From Dongia rigui (GTDB taxonomy: Bacteria; Pseudomonadota; Alphaproteobacteria; Dongiales; Dongiaceae), in the NCBI RefSeq assembly GCF_034044635.1, contig NZ_JAXCLX010000001.1, positions 992,001 to 1,056,000 of the forward strand: a stretch of 64,000 nt of DNA. Reading direction: 5' to 3'. Position 1 is the stretch's first letter; each line of letters opens with the position of its first letter. This document shows, in pieces, positions 45,512 to 54,938 of the stretch. The translations under genes were made by a program, and so were the position numbers. Under the pieces are notes generated by a model. The model was given only the letters and a program-made list of their open reading frames with translations, had not been told where the DNA came from and did not search any database.

Positions 45512-46744
45512 ATGTCGATGATGACGGAAATCAAATCGGGGACCCCGATCGCCAAGCAGAGCCAGCGCCATGGCGGCCTGCCGGTCAGCCTGCCGGCCTG
45601 GGCCTATACCAGCGACGAGCTGGCCGATCTCGAATACGAGCATGTCATCCTCCCTTCCTGGCAGTTCGTCTGCCACGTGTCGCAGGTGAAGAATCCCGGC
45701 GACTACATGACCCTCGACATGAAGAAGGATTCGGTCCTGGTCATGCGCGGCAAGGACGATGTCTTGCGCGCCTTCATGAATGTCTGCCGCCATCGGGCCG
45801 CAAAGCTGTTGACCGGCGCCGGCAATTGCCGCGCCCGGATCACCTGCCCCTATCACGGCTGGAGCTATGACCTCTCGGGCGAGCTTAAGGGCCTGCCTGC
45901 CGAAAAGACCTTCCCCGGCGTCGAGAAGGACAAGCTGGGCCTCAAAGAGATCGAGATCGAGATCCTTGCCGGCATGGTCTTCGCCCGGGTCGTTCCCGGG
46001 GGACCTACCTTGCGCGAAAGCTTCGGCGCCATGGCCGATGTGATCGCCGAATACCGGCTGGAGGAAATGGTGCCGGGCGGCGAGCCCTGGATCGACACCT
46101 GGGACTGCAATTGGAAGATCGCGGTCGACAACAACCTTGAGAATTATCACATCACGGTCGGCCATCCGGGCCTCAACCGCATGTTCGACAGCGATCTGAC
46201 CGGCGTCCTCAACGAGCATGGCGTCGCCTATAGCAAGAGCGTGCTGAAGGGCATCCCGTCGCCCAACCGGGCCGAGCGGATGTACCAGCACCTCGCCAAG
46301 AATGCCTTCACCCAGCTGCCGGAAGCGGCGCGCCGCACCTGGACCTTCTTCTCGCTGGTCCCCAATATCGGCCTCGATATCTATCCGGACAGCTTCGACA
46401 TCTTCCAGATCCTGCCCCAGAGCGGCACGACCTGCGTCATGCGCTATCCCATCTTTGTCCGCCCGGACGCCAACCGGGAGGAAAAGGCGATGCAGTATTT
46501 GAACGCCCGCATCAATCGCCAGGTGGGGCTTGAGGATCGCGAACTGTGCGAGCGGGTCCAGGCGGGCATGGGGTCACACGGCTACGAGCCAGGCCCGCTT
46601 TCCAATTACGAGCATGCGGTGGTAGATTTCCACAATCGGATTCGCGCCGCCTGCCCCGTCGTCAACGATGCCAAGGCGCCGGTCTCCGGCACGATGCGGC
46701 AGCGGAACGACGCTCTGCGCGGCGACGCCCGGTCGGCAGCCTGA
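45512..46744 (+). CDS. Rieske oxygenase alpha subunit (N-demethylase-like)
   Basis: 410 residues. The Rieske cluster motifs are CRHRA (Cys-x-His) and CPYHGW; the mononuclear-iron site is DNNLENYHITVGHPGL. Single-component-type oxygenases of this group (for example stachydrine N-demethylase, glycine betaine monooxygenase or carnitine monooxygenase) attack N-methyl groups of quaternary amines. The DgcA/StcD-like enzyme downstream in the neighbourhood supports this, but no reductase gene is adjacent. GGAG is 7 nt before ATG 45512; several ATGs lie nearby (45491, 45509). Confidence 0.88.
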   Translation: MSMMTEIKSGTPIAKQSQRHGGLPVSLPAWAYTSDELADLEYEHVILPSWQFVCHVSQVKNPGDYMTLDMKKDSVLVMRGKDDVLRAFMNVCRHRAAKLLTGAGNCRARITCPYHGWSYDLSGELKGLPAEKTFPGVEKDKLGLKEIEIEILAGMVFARVVPGGPTLRESFGAMADVIAEYRLEEMVPGGEPWIDTWDCNWKIAVDNNLENYHITVGHPGLNRMFDSDLTGVLNEHGVAYSKSVLKGIPSPNRAERMYQHLAKNAFTQLPEAARRTWTFFSLVPNIGLDIYPDSFDIFQILPQSGTTCVMRYPIFVRPDANREEKAMQYLNARINRQVGLEDRELCERVQAGMGSHGYEPGPLSNYEHAVVDFHNRIRAACPVVNDAKAPVSGTMRQRNDALRGDARSAA

Positions 46745-46817
46745 CCCAACGGTCCGGCCTGGCATGGATGTCAACGCCTGGAGGGTTCTGCCGCCCTTGA
46801 GAGGGAGTGGGACCGGC

Positions 46818-47456
46818 ATGAGCCGCGAATTGGCCAAAGAGGCCCGGCGCAGGCAGCTCATCGAAGCCACCATTGACGGCATCGCCCGCAAGGGCTTCGC
46901 CGAGTTGAAGATTGCCGACGTGGCGGCCGAGGCGGGCCTCTCCGTCGGCATCGTCAATTTCTATTTCAAGAGCAAGGACGCGCTCCTCATCGCGACCCTC
47001 AAGCATCTCATTGAGGATTACGAGCAGCACATGCAGGTCATCCTCAGCAAGGCCGGCAAGACGGCGGCCGAGCAGATCGATGCCATGATCGACGCCGATT
47101 TCGCCCGCACCCATGCCAATCGCAAGCATGTGACGGTCTGGTACGCGTTCTGGGGCGAGACGCGCTGGCGCCCCGAATTCCTCAAATTGTGCGCCGATCT
47201 GTCGACCACCTTCCATAAATCGACGACCACGAGCTTCCAGGCGCTGATCGACGAGGGCGGCTATCAGGGCCTCGATGCGGGGCTGATCGCCCGCGGCTTC
47301 AACGCCATGATCGACGGGCTGTGGCTCGACATGCTCTTGAACCCGAAGCAGACCGACCGCGATGCCGCCAAGGCCAGCGTCCGCGTGTTCCTCTCTGGCC
47401 TGTTCCCACGCGAATTCGGCGGCAAGGTCGCCGCCAACGGCAACGCCGCCGCCTGA
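46818..47456 (+). CDS. TetR-family regulator (BetI-like)
   Basis: 212 residues. The N-terminal helix-turn-helix is LIEATIDGIARKGFAELKIA, then AAEAGLSVGIVNFYFKSKDAL. The C-terminal domain resembles BetI (TVWYAFWGETRWRPEFLKLC, NAMIDGLWLDMLLNP). It probably represses the oxygenase - dehydrogenase group through the operator near 45401. GAGGGAG precedes ATG 46818. It begins 73 nt after the Rieske gene. Confidence 0.92.
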   Translation: MSRELAKEARRRQLIEATIDGIARKGFAELKIADVAAEAGLSVGIVNFYFKSKDALLIATLKHLIEDYEQHMQVILSKAGKTAAEQIDAMIDADFARTHANRKHVTVWYAFWGETRWRPEFLKLCADLSTTFHKSTTTSFQALIDEGGYQGLDAGLIARGFNAMIDGLWLDMLLNPKQTDRDAAKASVRVFLSGLFPREFGGKVAANGNAAA

Positions 47457-47478
47457 CCCCTTATCGCCGGAGCTTCTG

Positions 47479-48654
47479 ATGTCCCTGCCCTTGCCGCCCC
47501 GTGCCCGCGAGATTCAGGCGCGCGTCCGCGCCTTCGTCGATGCCGAGCTCATTCCCTGGGAGGTCCATGCCGAGATGCATGAGGGGCTGGTGCCGGACGA
47601 TGTATGGGCGCGAATGAAGACGAAGGCGCGCGAGGCCGGGCTCGACAACATGGACATGCCGGTCGAGATGGGCGGGCGCGGCTATTCGACGCTCGAACAG
47701 GTGGTGGCGCAGGAACAGACCGGGCGCGTCACCAATGCGCTGGGCTGGTGCGCCAACAACCCGCAGAAATGGATGCTGGAAGCCTGCTCGCCGGCGCAAG
47801 TAGAGCGCTGGATCAAGCCGCTGATGAGCGATGCGCGCCATGAATGCTATGCCATCACCGAGGCCGAAGCGGGCTCCGATGTCGATGCTATCAAGTCAAC
47901 CGCGCGCCGCGACGGCGAGCATTACATCCTCAATGGCGAGAAGTGGCATGTGACCAGCGCCAACCTCGCCGATTACATGTTCTTCCAGGCCAAGATCGAC
48001 GGCGGTCCCAATGCCGGCACCCATGCGCTGTTCTTCGTCGACAATGACACGCCGGGTGTCGAGATCGTGCGCACGCCGGCCTATACCCATAACTACCGGG
48101 CGCATCACCCGATTTATCGCTTCACCGATGTGCGCGTGCCGGCGGATCACCTGATCGGCAAAGAAGGCGACGGCATGGGCTTCACCTATGCCTGGTTCCG
48201 CCACGAACGCCTGATGATCGCCGCACGCTGCTGCGGTGCCGCCGAGCGGCTGATCGATGAAGCCACAACCTTTGCCAAGCAGCGCATCGTCTTTGGCGCC
48301 CCTTTGGCCGACACCCAGGCGGTGCAGTTCATGCTGGCGGACAGTGTCACGGAGTTGTTCGCCGCTCGCCTCATGACCTATGAGACGGCGCGGGCCATCG
48401 ATACGGGCGCGGATGTGAAGACGGCGCATGCCCAATGCGGCATGGCCAAGCTCTATGCCAGCGAGATGGCCGGCCGCGTCGCCGACCGTGCCGTGCAGAT
48501 CTTCGGCGGCCGCGGCTATATGCGCGAAAACGTCGCCGAGCGCTTCTTCCGCGAACTCCGCGTCGACCGCATCTGGGAAGGTGCCAGCGAAATCCAGCGC
48601 ATCATCATTGCCAACGGCCTGCTGAAGCGCGGAACGCAGAGTTTGGTGGGTTAA
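47479..48654 (+). CDS. Acyl-CoA dehydrogenase
   Basis: 391 residues. Landmarks are the FAD/substrate segment CYAITEAEAGSDVDAIKSTA, the mid-domain, and the C-terminal IFGGRGYMRENVAERFFREL with the IWEGASEIQR end. The catalytic base of many acyl-CoA dehydrogenases lies in the latter segment (Glu in WEGASE). It oxidises an acyl-CoA to the enoyl-CoA with electrons to ETF. It starts 22 nt after the TetR gene, so it probably belongs to the same operon. The substrate is unknown. Confidence 0.93.
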   Translation: MSLPLPPRAREIQARVRAFVDAELIPWEVHAEMHEGLVPDDVWARMKTKAREAGLDNMDMPVEMGGRGYSTLEQVVAQEQTGRVTNALGWCANNPQKWMLEACSPAQVERWIKPLMSDARHECYAITEAEAGSDVDAIKSTARRDGEHYILNGEKWHVTSANLADYMFFQAKIDGGPNAGTHALFFVDNDTPGVEIVRTPAYTHNYRAHHPIYRFTDVRVPADHLIGKEGDGMGFTYAWFRHERLMIAARCCGAAERLIDEATTFAKQRIVFGAPLADTQAVQFMLADSVTELFAARLMTYETARAIDTGADVKTAHAQCGMAKLYASEMAGRVADRAVQIFGGRGYMRENVAERFFRELRVDRIWEGASEIQRIIIANGLLKRGTQSLVG

Positions 48655-48668
48655 GTAGTTCACTAATT

Positions 48669-48756
48669 GTCATCCCCCGCGCAGGCGGGGGATCCACGAG
48701 TTTCTTTCTTCGGTTGCCGGCAAACTCGTGGATGGTCCGCCTTCGCGGACCATGAC
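48669..48756. repeat. Intergenic palindromic repeat (double hairpin)
   Basis: An 88-nt element starting GTCATCCCCCGC and ending GCGGACCATGAC: CCCCCGC/GCGGGGG pairs close together, GATCCACGAGTTT pairs with AAACTCGTGGAT across the middle, and GGTCCGC/GCGGACC pair at the end. Its architecture resembles the repeat at 53925-53999. Confidence 0.8.
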
Positions 48757-48848
48757 GAAGGAGGGGTGGTGCCCCCTGCCCTAGCCAAACCCCCATGCCC
48801 CCAGCTACAGTCCGCGCCGGGGACGGGCGGATTTCAGGGGTAATTACC

Positions 48849-50126
48849 ATGCTTCAGGGCGTATGGCGGGCGATGCAGCCGGTTCTGCCGGTTCTCATCG
48901 GCATCACGCTGATCGAGACGGCGCTGGGTGTGCTGATGCCGCTCATCGGCATCCAGCTCTCCCGCTGGGGCGTCTCGTCGATCGTCGTCGGCATCGCCGC
49001 CTCGGCTTATTTCGTCGGCTTCCTGGCCGGCACCCTCTTCTGCCAGCGAATCATCAAGCGCGTCGGGCATATCCGTGCCTTCGGCGTCTTCGTCGTGCTG
49101 GCGGCGGATGCCACCGTGCTGCACCTCGTCATCCAGGACGCCTATTTCTGGATCGCCTTCCGCGCCATTGCCGGCTTTGCACTCGCCGGCGGCTTCGTCG
49201 TCATCGAATCCTGGCTCAACGACAAGTCCAGCGACGATACCCGCAGCAAGATCTTCGCCATCTATACCGTGGTGAGCTGGGGCGCTTCCGGCATCTCGCC
49301 CTTGCTGCTCAACATCGACGATCCGACCGGCGTGCTGCTCTTTGCGCTCTGCACGGTCTGCATGGCAAGTGCCATGATCCCCCTCGGCCTCACCAAGATC
49401 GGCAATCCGGTGATCGCCGAGCACGTTCACCTCTCCATCCCGCGCCTCTTCAAGGCGTCACCCCTGGGCGTCGTGTGCTGCTTCGGAGCAGGTTTCTTGA
49501 ACGGCGCCCTTTACGGATTGCTGCCCAACTATATCGACGGGCTCGCGATGGGTGAGAAGGAGCTTTCCTTCCTCATTCTCATTGGCACCATCGCCGTGCT
49601 GCTGTCGCAATTCCCGATCGGCCATGCCGCCGACGTCTATGGCCGCCGCCCGATCATCATCGGGACGGTCGCCGCCTCGTGTCTCCTCTGCTTCATCATC
49701 TTCGCAACACCTGAGCTGCCCTATATTTTCCTGCTCTGCCTCTTCTTCCTGCTCTCCGCCTTCCAATCGCCGCTCTATGCGCTGGGCATCGGCCAGACCA
49801 GCGATTACGTGGCGAAGAAGGAATTCGTCGCGGCGTCATCGGGATTGCTTTTCGCCTGGGGGCTCGGCGCCTCAATCGGGCCGTCGCTGGCCGGCGTCAC
49901 CATGAACGAGCTGGGGCCGCGCGGGCTCTTCCTGTTCGTCGGCTGCGGCTATGGCCTCATTGCTGCCTTCGCGCTTTATCGTGTGCTGCGGCGCAAGGCG
50001 AAGACGCCGGAAGAGCAGAGCAATTTCGTCGCCGTTCCCGCCGTGCAAGGCGCTTACGGCGCTCCGGAACTCGACCCCCGCGGCGAACACATGCCGCATG
50101 TGGGGGCGAAGCCTATGCCGGATTGA
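48849..50126 (+). CDS. MFS transporter (YcaD/UMF-like)
   Basis: 425 residues, 12 predicted membrane helices. MFS marks are GIAASAYFVGFLAGTLFCQR with the loop IIKRVGHIRAFG, ESWLNDKSSDDTRSKIFAIY and GHAADVYGRRPIIIGTVAAS. It ends in a hydrophilic tail of about 40 residues. It may import the substrate of the neighbouring catabolic genes, but this is only positional. An in-frame upstream extension is not conserved; ATG 48849 is weakly preceded by GGGG. Confidence 0.88.
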   Translation: MLQGVWRAMQPVLPVLIGITLIETALGVLMPLIGIQLSRWGVSSIVVGIAASAYFVGFLAGTLFCQRIIKRVGHIRAFGVFVVLAADATVLHLVIQDAYFWIAFRAIAGFALAGGFVVIESWLNDKSSDDTRSKIFAIYTVVSWGASGISPLLLNIDDPTGVLLFALCTVCMASAMIPLGLTKIGNPVIAEHVHLSIPRLFKASPLGVVCCFGAGFLNGALYGLLPNYIDGLAMGEKELSFLILIGTIAVLLSQFPIGHAADVYGRRPIIIGTVAASCLLCFIIFATPELPYIFLLCLFFLLSAFQSPLYALGIGQTSDYVAKKEFVAASSGLLFAWGLGASIGPSLAGVTMNELGPRGLFLFVGCGYGLIAAFALYRVLRRKAKTPEEQSNFVAVPAVQGAYGAPELDPRGEHMPHVGAKPMPD

Positions 50127-50128
50127 AA

Positions 50129-50235
50129 CACCCCTCACCCCGGCCCTCTCCCCACTTCGTGGGGCGAGGGAGTTTTTAAGCGAGCCTTGCCTATAAGCCC
50201 CTCGCCCCTCTGGGGAGAGGGGTTGGGGTGAGGGG
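50129..50235. repeat. Intergenic repeat, copy 2 (without nested hairpin)
   Basis: Starts CACCCCTCACCCCGG and ends GGTTGGGGTGAGGGG, with CCCTCTCCCC, CTTCGTGGGGCGAGGGAG and AAGCCCCTCGCCCC inside. It is homologous over its length with 39397-39530 but lacks the ~30-nt insert. It fills the gap after the MFS gene. Confidence 0.8.
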
Positions 50236-50237
50236 GC

Positions 50238-52304
50238 TTACGACGTCGCCATCAACGGCAAAGGCCGCCGGAACTTCACTTCGCCCATATCATTAGCATC
50301 GAGTTCGCGGGCGTAACGGTGGCCGCTGTAGACGGCGTAGGCGATGAGGCCGGGGGCGAGGCAGTCACCGATGCGGGTCACGGATTTGATGCCGGCGTCC
50401 TTGAGGGCATCCGGGTTGGCGATCAGTGATTGATAGAGTGCTTCTTCCGGCAGGCGCGCGGTGACCGGCACGATTGCGTCGACGGGGATGAATTCGGGTT
50501 CCTCGCCGTATGAATGCTCCAACTGCGCGACACCGTCCTTGACGCCAACCAGATCGCGGGACGGGATGACGCGGATGCCGAGCTTGCGCAAATGCTTGTT
50601 GATGACCAGCAGTTCCAGCGTGTTGGTGGTCCAGCTGGAAGCCGTGTCACCGGTCGTCACATAGATGACCTTGAGGCCCGCCTTGGCGAGGCGCTCGGCC
50701 AGGACACCGGCGAGGTAGAAAAGATCATCGTCATAGACCAAGACCGTGCCGGAGCCCGGCAGGCGACCCGCCATGATGCCGTCGGGCGAGAAGACGTTGG
50801 CTTTGTCGAGGCCGGGGATTGGGTAGGCATGCGAGCGCCCCACGCCATCTTTCCGCCAATGACAGCCAGTCGCCAGCACCACGCGCTCGAAACCGTATTC
50901 GAGGATGTTGGCAGCATTGAGACGGCTGTCGAGATAGGTTTCGACATTGGTCATCTTGCCGATCTGGCCCAAGCGGTAATCGCGGACACGGCCCCAGGCG
51001 GAAAGACCGGGCAGACGCGATTCCTTGTTCACGCGGCCGCCAAGCTCGGTCGAACTTTCGGCCAAAGCCACGTCGTAACCGCGCAGGCCCAGCGCACGCG
51101 CGGCTTCCAGCCCGGCCGGGCCGCCGCCGACGATAAGGACGCGGTCGTTCGAGGCTTTCGGCGAAATCAGTTCCGGGTGCCAGCCCTTGCGCCATTCCTC
51201 GCCCATGGTCGGGTTCTGGGTGCAGCGGATCGGCGTGATGGTGTAGTCGCCGGAGACGCAGATGTTGCAGCCGATGCATTCGCGGATGTCTTCGAGACGG
51301 CCTTCCTCGATCTTCTTCGGCAGATAGGGATCGGCGATGGAGGGCCGCGCCGCCCCGATCATGTCGAGGACGCCCTTCTTGATCAGCGAGACCATGCGGT
51401 CAGGCGACGTGTAGCGGCCGACACCGACGACCGGCTTGGTGGTCAGCGTCTTCACAAACGCCGTGAAGGGCTCCTGGAAGCCTTCCTCCGAGAAGCGCGA
51501 GGTCTGGCTGTCATGTTTCCAGGTCGAGAGGTTGACGTCCCAGAGGTCGGGGAGTTCCGCCAGCATGGCGACGATGTCCTTGGCCTCGCCATCGGCGGCG
51601 ATGCCATCCTTCCCCATCATTTCATCGACGGCAAAGCGCACGGCGATGCCGCAGGTGTCGCCGACGGCGGATTTCGCGTCCTCGATCACCTCACGGAACA
51701 GGCGGATGCGGTTTTCGAGGCTGCCGCCATATTCGTCGATGCGCTGGTTGCGGCGCTTTTGCAGGAAGTGCATCGGCATGGAAAGGTCGTGGCCGGCATA
51801 GACGTAGACGATGTCGAAGCCCGCCTTCTTCGCCCGGATCGCGGCATCGCGATGCCAGCGGCGATAGTCGCGGATGTCCTGCCGGTCCATGGCGCGGGCC
51901 TGGAAGGGGTAGTAGCTGGTCGGCTGATGCACCGGGCCGATCGGCACTTCGCGGCTGTAGAGGTTGGAGGAGGACGGGCCGTTATGGACCAATTCCACCG
52001 CCGCCAGCGAGCCGTGGCGGTGCACGGCTTCCGTCATCATGGAAAGATAGGGGATGTCGTGGTCGTCCCAGATGCGCGCCTCGACATAGGGTGTGACGTC
52101 GCCGCTGGGATGGATTTCGCATTCCTCGGTCGAGACCACGGCCCAGCCGCCCTCGGCCTTCATGCCGCGCATGGCGGCGTGGCCATGGGGATGCTGATGA
52201 CCCATGCCGTTGCAATGCGGCACCTGGAAGAAGCGGTTCCTGGCCGTGACCGGGCCGATCTTCACCGGCTCGAACAGGATATCGTAACGCGGGTCGCGGG
52301 CCAT
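50238..52304 (-). CDS. FMN/4Fe-4S/FAD oxidoreductase, DgcA/StcD-like N-demethylase
   Basis: 688 residues, the size of the trimethylamine-dehydrogenase family. An Old-Yellow-Enzyme-type FMN barrel comes first (ILFEPVKIGPVTARNRFFQV, then AVELVHNGPSSSNLYSREVP), then the 4Fe-4S cysteines in CIGCNIC (with a fourth Cys in IRCTQNP), and a FAD/NAD domain starting RVLIVGGGPAGLEAARALGL. DgcA (dimethylglycine) and StcD (N-methylproline) enzymes of this family remove N-methyl groups as formaldehyde. This fits degradation of a betaine-like compound together with the Rieske oxygenase. The start follows GGGGAAG. Confidence 0.88.
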   Translation of the reverse strand: MARDPRYDILFEPVKIGPVTARNRFFQVPHCNGMGHQHPHGHAAMRGMKAEGGWAVVSTEECEIHPSGDVTPYVEARIWDDHDIPYLSMMTEAVHRHGSLAAVELVHNGPSSSNLYSREVPIGPVHQPTSYYPFQARAMDRQDIRDYRRWHRDAAIRAKKAGFDIVYVYAGHDLSMPMHFLQKRRNQRIDEYGGSLENRIRLFREVIEDAKSAVGDTCGIAVRFAVDEMMGKDGIAADGEAKDIVAMLAELPDLWDVNLSTWKHDSQTSRFSEEGFQEPFTAFVKTLTTKPVVGVGRYTSPDRMVSLIKKGVLDMIGAARPSIADPYLPKKIEEGRLEDIRECIGCNICVSGDYTITPIRCTQNPTMGEEWRKGWHPELISPKASNDRVLIVGGGPAGLEAARALGLRGYDVALAESSTELGGRVNKESRLPGLSAWGRVRDYRLGQIGKMTNVETYLDSRLNAANILEYGFERVVLATGCHWRKDGVGRSHAYPIPGLDKANVFSPDGIMAGRLPGSGTVLVYDDDLFYLAGVLAERLAKAGLKVIYVTTGDTASSWTTNTLELLVINKHLRKLGIRVIPSRDLVGVKDGVAQLEHSYGEEPEFIPVDAIVPVTARLPEEALYQSLIANPDALKDAGIKSVTRIGDCLAPGLIAYAVYSGHRYARELDANDMGEVKFRRPLPLMATS

Positions 52305-52420
52305 GGTCTTCCCCTTGCCTTAAGATATGGGTATGCGGGTTTTGGGCGGACTGTAGACGTGCGGGCGAGATAGACGCAAGCCGTGCTTTGCGGCTATTTT
52401 CAGCGCTTCGTGAGCCACAA

Positions 52421-53896
52421 ATGTCAGATGAAATGAAGAAGAGACTGGCGGTTGCGCGGCTGTGGTATGAGGGCAATTCCTTTTCGCCCCTCACCACCGG
52501 GCTTGAGATCTTCGAGGCGCGCGAATGGGTCGAGGGCGAGGCGGCCTTGCCGCTCTACCGCGACACGGCGACGGAAATGGGCGCCGTCATCGCCTTTGCC
52601 GATGCGCATGAGGAATGGGAGGTGACGTTCCTGCGCTGTGCCGCCGCCCCACCGGGCGGGCCGGTCACGGACGATGCCTTTGCTGTCATTCGCGGCGATA
52701 TCCTCGATGGGCTGCAGCGGCAGAAATGGGACGCGGTCTATCTGTCGCTCCACGGCGCCATGATCACCTGCGGCAACCCGACGCCGGAACTCGATCTGCT
52801 GACGGATGTGCGCAGCGTGATCGGCAGGACGCCGCTCGCCGTCACCTTCGACCTCCACGCCAATCTCGGCCAGCCGATGATCGATCTGGTCGACATCGCC
52901 ATCGGCTACAAGACCTATCCGCATGTCGACATGGATCAGGTGGCAGCGCGCGCCGTGACACTCGTCACCGACATGGCCCAGGGCAAGGTCAAGCCGGTCG
53001 GCGCCATCGCCAAGGTGCCGGCGATCTTTACCAGCTTCAACATGCGCACGACCGACGGGCCGATGGCGGAAGTGGCATCAGCCGCCGCCAAATGGCGCGG
53101 TGAAGACGGCGTCCTGGAAGCCACCGTCTTTGGCGGTTTCGCCTATGGCGATTCACCCTTTGCCGGCCCCACGGCCATGGTCTTTGCCGATGGCGACCGC
53201 ATGCTGGCTCAGCGTGCGGCGAAGGCCCTCGCCCATGACATGGCGAGCCGGCGCGAGCGTTTTCAGTTGAAATTGCCGAGCCCGGCTGAGGCGATCGCCG
53301 AGGCCCTGCGCACGCCCGGCAACAAACCGGCGGCGATCACGGACCCCGCCGACAATCCGCTTTCCGGCGGCATCGGTGATACGCCGACCCTGTTCCGCGC
53401 CCTGCTCGACGCCAGGCCGGATGTGCCTTGCGTCTTCGCCTTCTTCTGGGATCCCGATCTGGTGACGGAAGCGCGCCGTGCCGGCATCGGCGCCAAGCTC
53501 GACGTCGCCTTCGGCGGGCGTGTCAGCCCGGCCTTCGGCAAGCCGGCGCGCATCAGCGCCACGGTGCTGGCCTTGACCGAGGGCAAATTCCGCAATGTCG
53601 GGCCGTTTGAGAACAATCTTGCGATCGATGTCGGCCAGACGGCGCTGTTCGATGTCGAGGGCATCAAGGTGATCGTGACCTCCAGCTGCCAGACACCCAA
53701 TGACCCCGCCTATTTCACGCTGCACGGCATCGATCTGGCGCAAGTGGGCCTACTCTGCGTCAAAGCCAAGAACCATTTCCGCGCCGGCTTCACGCCACTC
53801 ACGCGCACCATCATCGAATGCGATGCGCCGGGGCCGGCCGCCGCCTCGCTGCAGCACTACAAGTTCCGCTACGCGCCGGATAGTTTGGCGCGGTGA
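52421..53896 (+). CDS. M81-family metallopeptidase (MlrC-like)
   Basis: 491 residues. The N-terminal M81/DUF1485 signature is WYEGNSFSPLTTGLEIFEAR; DGLQRQKWDAVYLSLHGAM and VTFDLHANL carry the candidate zinc ligands. The DUF1482-type C-terminal domain starts near NPLSGGIGDTPTLFRALLD. MlrC cuts linearised microcystin; most M81 proteins are of unknown substrate and often sit by amine or peptide transport genes. It is divergent from the DgcA-like gene, 116 nt apart. The ribosome site is weak, so the start may be 52421 or 52433. Confidence 0.88.
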   Translation: MSDEMKKRLAVARLWYEGNSFSPLTTGLEIFEAREWVEGEAALPLYRDTATEMGAVIAFADAHEEWEVTFLRCAAAPPGGPVTDDAFAVIRGDILDGLQRQKWDAVYLSLHGAMITCGNPTPELDLLTDVRSVIGRTPLAVTFDLHANLGQPMIDLVDIAIGYKTYPHVDMDQVAARAVTLVTDMAQGKVKPVGAIAKVPAIFTSFNMRTTDGPMAEVASAAAKWRGEDGVLEATVFGGFAYGDSPFAGPTAMVFADGDRMLAQRAAKALAHDMASRRERFQLKLPSPAEAIAEALRTPGNKPAAITDPADNPLSGGIGDTPTLFRALLDARPDVPCVFAFFWDPDLVTEARRAGIGAKLDVAFGGRVSPAFGKPARISATVLALTEGKFRNVGPFENNLAIDVGQTALFDVEGIKVIVTSSCQTPNDPAYFTLHGIDLAQVGLLCVKAKNHFRAGFTPLTRTIIECDAPGPAAASLQHYKFRYAPDSLAR

Positions 53897-53924
53897 TCCC
53901 TCTCAATTGCGCAACATCAAATTG

Positions 53925-53999
53925 GTCATCCCCGGGCTTGACCCGGGGATCCACTGCTTGCCGGAGAGAGTGGATGCCCGGGTCAAGCCCGGGCATGAC
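53925..53999. repeat. Intergenic palindromic repeat (GTCATCCCCGGG type)
   Basis: Long near-perfect inverted repeat: GTCATCCCCGGGCTTGACCC at the left pairs with GGGTCAAGCCCGGGCATGAC at the right. Each arm contains a smaller palindrome, and GGATCCACT/AGTGGAT flank the centre. Similar GC-rich palindromes are common in alphaproteobacterial intergenic regions. Confidence 0.85.
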
Positions 54000-54026
54000 G
54001 ATATTGGTGCGTGAAGATATTGTTCG

Positions 54027-54938
54027 TTAAGCCGGCAAATCGGCGAGGCGCGCTTCGATGGCGGCCTGCAGCGGCAGGCTGGGCTGGGCGCCGGGATGGA
54101 GGCAGGCGAGTGCGCCGCCCACCGAGGCATAGCGCAGAGCTTCGGCGAGATCCTTGCCGCGATCGATGGCCGCTGCAAAACCACCGACGAAGGAATCGCC
54201 AGCCCCCACGGTATCGACCGGCTGGATCTTCAAGGCGCCGACCGATAGATCGCTGCCATCCTTGAGATAGGCGGCGGCACCGGCGGCACCTAATGTCACG
54301 ATGACGGTGGTCTTGCTGGCCCCGGCAATGAACTTCGCCGCAGTGCGCGCATCGTCGATCGGATTGCCCAGGCTTGCCGCGATCTGCCGCGCTTCATTTT
54401 CATTGACGATCAGCCAATCGACCAGCGGCAGCACGTCGGTCGGGATCGGCGCGGCTGGCGCCACGTTCAGGAGGACGCGCGTGCCCTTGACCTTGGCACG
54501 GCGAATGATCGCCCAATTCTCGGTGAGCGGCACTTCCATCTGCAGGACCAGCAGTGTCTTTGGCCCCAGCAAGCTGTCCGACAGTTGCGACGCCTTGGTC
54601 TGGCGGTTGGCACCGGAGGCGACGACGACATGATTCTCGCCAAGCTTGTCGACGCAGATGGCAGCGAGACCCGTGGGATCGGCGACCGTGGTGAGGTGGC
54701 TGAGGTCGACACCCGCCGCCCGCAAATCGGTGAGTGCCGTTTCCGCCAACGGGTCGCCGCCCACACAGCCGATCATGGTGACGGCACCGCCGGCACGGGC
54801 TGCGGCCAGCGCCTGGTTGGCGCCCTTGCCGCCCGCGGTCAGCTGATAACCCGGCCCCAACACGGTTTCACCCGGCAGCGGCAGATGATCGACGGCGATC
54901 ATCACATCGACATTGAGCGATCCGAAGACGACGATCAT
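54027..54938 (-). CDS. rbsK: Ribokinase (PfkB family)
   Basis: 303 residues: VFGSLNVDVMIAVDHLPLPG, the first PfkB signature GGKGANQALAAARAGGAVTM and the second with catalytic Asp in DTVGAGDSFVGGFAAA. It has the typical ribokinase size and motifs; ribose or a related pentose is phosphorylated. It is the last gene of the ABC operon; its ATG overlaps the preceding stop by 4 nt. Confidence 0.93.
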   Translation of the reverse strand: MIVVFGSLNVDVMIAVDHLPLPGETVLGPGYQLTAGGKGANQALAAARAGGAVTMIGCVGGDPLAETALTDLRAAGVDLSHLTTVADPTGLAAICVDKLGENHVVVASGANRQTKASQLSDSLLGPKTLLVLQMEVPLTENWAIIRRAKVKGTRVLLNVAPAAPIPTDVLPLVDWLIVNENEARQIAASLGNPIDDARTAAKFIAGASKTTVIVTLGAAGAAAYLKDGSDLSVGALKIQPVDTVGAGDSFVGGFAAAIDRGKDLAEALRYASVGGALACLHPGAQPSLPLQAAIEARLADLPA

